Assembly (NCBI GenBank): GCA_030673735.1
Contig: DAOVIK010000070.1
Span: forward strand, 1 to 7,409
Source: Anaerolineae bacterium
GTDB taxonomy: Bacteria > Chloroflexota > Anaerolineae > Anaerolineales > E44-bin32
DNA: 7,409 nt
Direction of reading: 5' to 3'
Shown here: positions 5,267-7,409 of the stretch, one piece after another
Numbering within the stretch: position 1 is the first letter of the stretch
Layout of the letters: the number at the start of each line of letters is the position of its first letter
Made by a program: the position numbers and the translations under genes
The notes under the pieces: generated by a model
Database searches by the model: none
What the model saw: the letters and a program-made list of their open reading frames with translations, nothing else
Told to the model about the DNA's origin: nothing

Positions 5267-6457
5267 ATGGGAATGCGCAAAGTTGCAGTCGTTGGCGCCG
5301 GAATGACCCGCTTCGTGCGCCGGGCGCTCGAAACGCCCAAGGAGCTTGCCTGGCAGGCCACGCGCATGGCGCTCAACTCCTGCGAGATGACCCTGGATGA
5401 CATAGATGCGGTGTGCATGGGCACGGCCCCGGATGCCTTCGACAGCGTGCATATGAAAGGTGAATATCTATCGGACGGCGCCGGCGCTTGGGGAAAGCCC
5501 TACATGCGCTCGTATGTTGGCGGCGGCACCGGAGTATTTGCTCCGATACAGGGCTGGTACCACGTGGCGTCGGGAATGTTCGATACCTGTCTGGTGGTAT
5601 GCGAGGAGAAAATGTCTAGCTACTTCCCGCACGCCCAAGCTGCGTTCAACACGATCTTCGACCACACCACCGAACGGGCGCTGCTGCCGAATCTGCTCTG
5701 GATTTTTGCCTTGGAGATGAACCGCTACATGAATGCCTATGGGATCTCCAAGGAAGACATCGCCAGAGTAGCGGTGAAGAACAAGCGCAATGCCGCTGAT
5801 CATCCTTGCGCCTTGCTTGGCGATCCAGACATCACCGTCGACGACGTGCTCAACTCGGAACTGCTCGCCTGGCCCGTAAACCGCTTGGATGTCAGCCCTG
5901 TAAGCGACGGTGCGGTAACTATCGTGCTTGCGGCCGAGGAAGTCGCCAAGCGCATTACGGACAAGCCGATATGGATCCAAGGGGTAGGTTGGAGTCTTGA
6001 CACCGCCTACTGGGCCAATCGCGATCTGGCATACCCGACCTACGTGGAGTACGCCGCGCGCATGGCCTACGAAATGGCAGGCGTCAAGGAACCACGCAAG
6101 GAAATCAACATTGTGGAACCCTACGATCCGTTCGACTACAAGGAGTGCCACCACCTTGAAGGTCTCCAGCTGGCCGACAAAGGGGGGGCGCCACAGTTGG
6201 TCGCCGACGGCGTCACGCTTCGCACGGGCAACATGCCGGTATGCCCCTCCGGCGGGCTGCTCGGCGTGGGCAACCCTATCGCCGCCGCTGGACTGATGAA
6301 GGTCGCCGAGTTGTTCTGGCAACTGCGCGGCGAGGCCGGTGCACGCCAGGTGCCGGGCCAACCCAAGCGAGGGCTGGCGCAAGCTTGGGGCGACCTGATG
6401 CAGGTCGGCACAGTAGTTATCATGGGAACCGAACCAGGCGGGGAGGTAGCGAGATGA
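5267..6457 (+). CDS. Thiolase-fold protein lacking the catalytic cysteine (second paralogue)
   Basis: This 396-residue protein is a paralogue of its upstream neighbour: both share AVKNKRNA, then LAWP, DGA and QLRG(E/N)AG. The ATG at 5267 is 8 bases after AAGGAG, which overlaps the stop codon of the previous gene (gap 12 bp). The usual Cys loop reads YVGGGTG (83-89), so the nucleophile is Gly. This Gly-rich version is typical of a branch annotated as thiolase or lipid-transfer protein.

The HDxF position reads EPYDPF (284-289), with Tyr replacing His. To my recollection, Ltp2-type aldolases use tyrosines in this active site. The GHP motif is GNP (335-337), and NxSGG has become CPSGG with C326.

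The two paralogues differ at most catalytic positions, so they probably form a heterodimer with unequal roles. The expected activity is acyl-CoA aldol or retro-aldol C-C chemistry, in the cytoplasm. Automated annotation as acetyl-CoA acetyltransferase would likely be wrong. Confidence 0.88.
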   Translation: MGMRKVAVVGAGMTRFVRRALETPKELAWQATRMALNSCEMTLDDIDAVCMGTAPDAFDSVHMKGEYLSDGAGAWGKPYMRSYVGGGTGVFAPIQGWYHVASGMFDTCLVVCEEKMSSYFPHAQAAFNTIFDHTTERALLPNLLWIFALEMNRYMNAYGISKEDIARVAVKNKRNAADHPCALLGDPDITVDDVLNSELLAWPVNRLDVSPVSDGAVTIVLAAEEVAKRITDKPIWIQGVGWSLDTAYWANRDLAYPTYVEYAARMAYEMAGVKEPRKEINIVEPYDPFDYKECHHLEGLQLADKGGAPQLVADGVTLRTGNMPVCPSGGLLGVGNPIAAAGLMKVAELFWQLRGEAGARQVPGQPKRGLAQAWGDLMQVGTVVIMGTEPGGEVAR

Positions 6458-6975
6458 CGTCCAAGATAAAGAACTTCCCGGGAACTCCACTCAGCGAATC
6501 GGATTTCACCGAAGGAAAGGTGCTCTCTATCCACGACGAGATGCGTCCCCAGTTTGCTTGGGACACGGGCATCGGCATCGGCAGCTACCTGGCGGCGCTC
6601 AAGGAAGGCTACTTGCTAGGTAGTCACTGCAAAACCTGCGAAAAGACGGTGATCCCGCCGCGGACTGTGTGCGAATGGTGCTTCGATCCGATGGATTCGT
6701 ACGTCCGGCTTGAGGACACCGGAACAATCAACACCTTCTCGCTCTGCTACGTCACCTGGGATGTACAGCGCATCACCGAACCCGAGCTTCCAGCGGTAAT
6801 TGAAATCGACGGCGCCTCACCATTGCATGGCATCCTGCACAAGCTTGGCGAGGTCAAACCTGAGGATATCCATATCGGCATGAAGGTGCAGGCGGTGTGG
6901 AAACCCGCCGAGGAACGCGAGGGTGCCATCACCGACATCCTGTACTTCAAGCCCATCAAGGAGGCAGGATCATGA
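6454..6975 (+). CDS. DUF35 zinc-ribbon/OB-fold acyl-CoA partner protein (first)
   Basis: The protein is 173 residues. The frame is open further upstream, but the ATG at 6454 overlaps the preceding stop as ATGA and has GGAGG 7 bases before it, so it is the likely start. It has a long N-terminal helical arm (about 1-50). A rubredoxin-like zinc ribbon follows, with two CxxC knuckles at C59/C62 and C73/C76 in the pattern CxxC-10-CxxC (HCKTC then CEWC). The OB fold (about 85-167) starts at DTGTINTFS and contains HKLGEVKPEDIHIGMKV. This is the DUF35 architecture.

Such proteins form complexes with thiolase-fold enzymes: ChsH2 DUF35 with Ltp2, BbsA with BbsB, and the DUF35 bridge in archaeal thiolase/HMG-CoA synthase. 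They help hold or shield acyl-CoA. Translational coupling to the second thiolase-like gene suggests that pair forms a complex. Confidence 0.92.
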   Translation: MTSKIKNFPGTPLSESDFTEGKVLSIHDEMRPQFAWDTGIGIGSYLAALKEGYLLGSHCKTCEKTVIPPRTVCEWCFDPMDSYVRLEDTGTINTFSLCYVTWDVQRITEPELPAVIEIDGASPLHGILHKLGEVKPEDIHIGMKVQAVWKPAEEREGAITDILYFKPIKEAGS

Positions 6976-7409
6976 GCCCGCTCGAACGCGATCCTAAGGC
7001 GCCAAGTGCCTGGCATGGGGAGCTGCCGATCGTCAGTCGCTACACCGTTGGTCTGGCCGGAGAACGCTTCTTCCGGGCGCTCAAGGACGAGGGCAAGCTG
7101 CTGGCTTCAAGCTGTGAAGCTTGCGATGTCACTTATCTCCCGGCCCGGCAGTTCTGCGAACGATGCCTGGACGAACTGACCGAGTGGTCTGACGCCGGAC
7201 TGCGCGGCGAGGTGCATACCTTCACGCGCCTGCATCTCAACCTCGATGGCAGCGAGAACAAAGAACCTGACCTGGTGGCCTTCATCCGTTTCGGGGATGG
7301 TGGTTTGATTCACAAGTTGGGAGAGGTCGATCCCAAGGATATCGAGATCGGCATGGCCGTCGAGGCTGTTCTCAAGCCCAAGGCCAAGCGCGAGGGCTCG
7401 ATTCTCGAC
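6972..7409 (+). CDS. DUF35 zinc-ribbon/OB-fold partner protein (second, cut at right edge)
   Basis: The ATG at 6972 overlaps the previous stop as ATGA, with AAGGAGG 7 bases upstream. The frame stays open for 146 codons to the edge. By comparison with its paralogue, only about 10-25 residues are missing. The N-terminal arm contains RYTVGLAGERFFRALKDEG (23-41). The zinc ribbon has C48/C51 and C62/C65 (CEAC, CERC; CxxC-10-CxxC). The OB fold starts near 77 and includes GEVHTFTRL and HKLGEVDPKDIEIGMAV (114-130), very like the first DUF35 protein's HKLGEVKPEDIHIGMKV. A tandem duplication is clear. The two DUF35 proteins probably pair with the two thiolase-like proteins, one each, though which goes with which is not shown by the sequence. 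Confidence 0.92.
   Translation, partial: MSPLERDPKAPSAWHGELPIVSRYTVGLAGERFFRALKDEGKLLASSCEACDVTYLPARQFCERCLDELTEWSDAGLRGEVHTFTRLHLNLDGSENKEPDLVAFIRFGDGGLIHKLGEVDPKDIEIGMAVEAVLKPKAKREGSILD

Noticed and set aside
6241..6453. Upstream extension of the first DUF35 protein to an ATG at 6241
   Set aside because: The extension lies inside the second thiolase-like gene in another frame and is Arg-rich. The ATG at 6454 has a good ribosome binding site and an ATGA overlap.
5468..6490. Long minus-strand open frame (340 codons) opposite the second thiolase-like gene
   Set aside because: It mirrors the codon pattern of a clear plus-strand gene in GC-rich DNA, has no recognisable protein content, and overlaps two well-supported genes entirely.

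Overview
The window most likely comes from a member of the phylum Chloroflexota, perhaps Anaerolineae-like. The clues are a surface lipoprotein with a Thr-Pro-rich linker after its lipidation cysteine, an ABC exporter half with a long insert between its first two membrane helices, and a thiolase-like/DUF35 catabolic operon. This assignment is inference from style and needs a database search.

Left part (1-1312, minus strand): a MarR-family regulator is followed 27 bp later by the first 258 codons of an ABC exporter half-transporter, which runs off the left edge. A near-consensus sigma-70 promoter, with short inverted repeats around its -10 box, lies just upstream of the MarR gene. This looks like a self-regulated efflux operon.

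Middle part (1363-3906, minus strand): a large lipoprotein carries twelve TolB-type (PD40) propeller repeats, enough for two six-bladed propellers. A gene-free stretch with several hairpins follows, then a small 96-residue lipoprotein with a CGAPC motif near its C-terminus. A perfect 10-bp stem hairpin acts as the probable terminator of the small lipoprotein gene.

Right part (4004-7409, plus strand): this is a tight operon of two thiolase-fold proteins followed by two DUF35 proteins (rubredoxin-like zinc ribbon plus OB fold). The last gene is cut by the right edge. Gene spacings are 12 bp, then two ATGA stop/start overlaps, so translation is probably coupled. Both thiolase-like proteins lack the nucleophilic cysteine at the usual CxS/CASG position, and both have changes in the HDxF motif. 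They are therefore unlikely to be ordinary thiolases. The best precedent is the cysteine-less thiolase-fold aldolase Ltp2, which works with a DUF35 partner in steroid side-chain cleavage. A 2+2 heteromeric acyl-CoA C-C lyase or aldolase is the most interesting hypothesis in this window.
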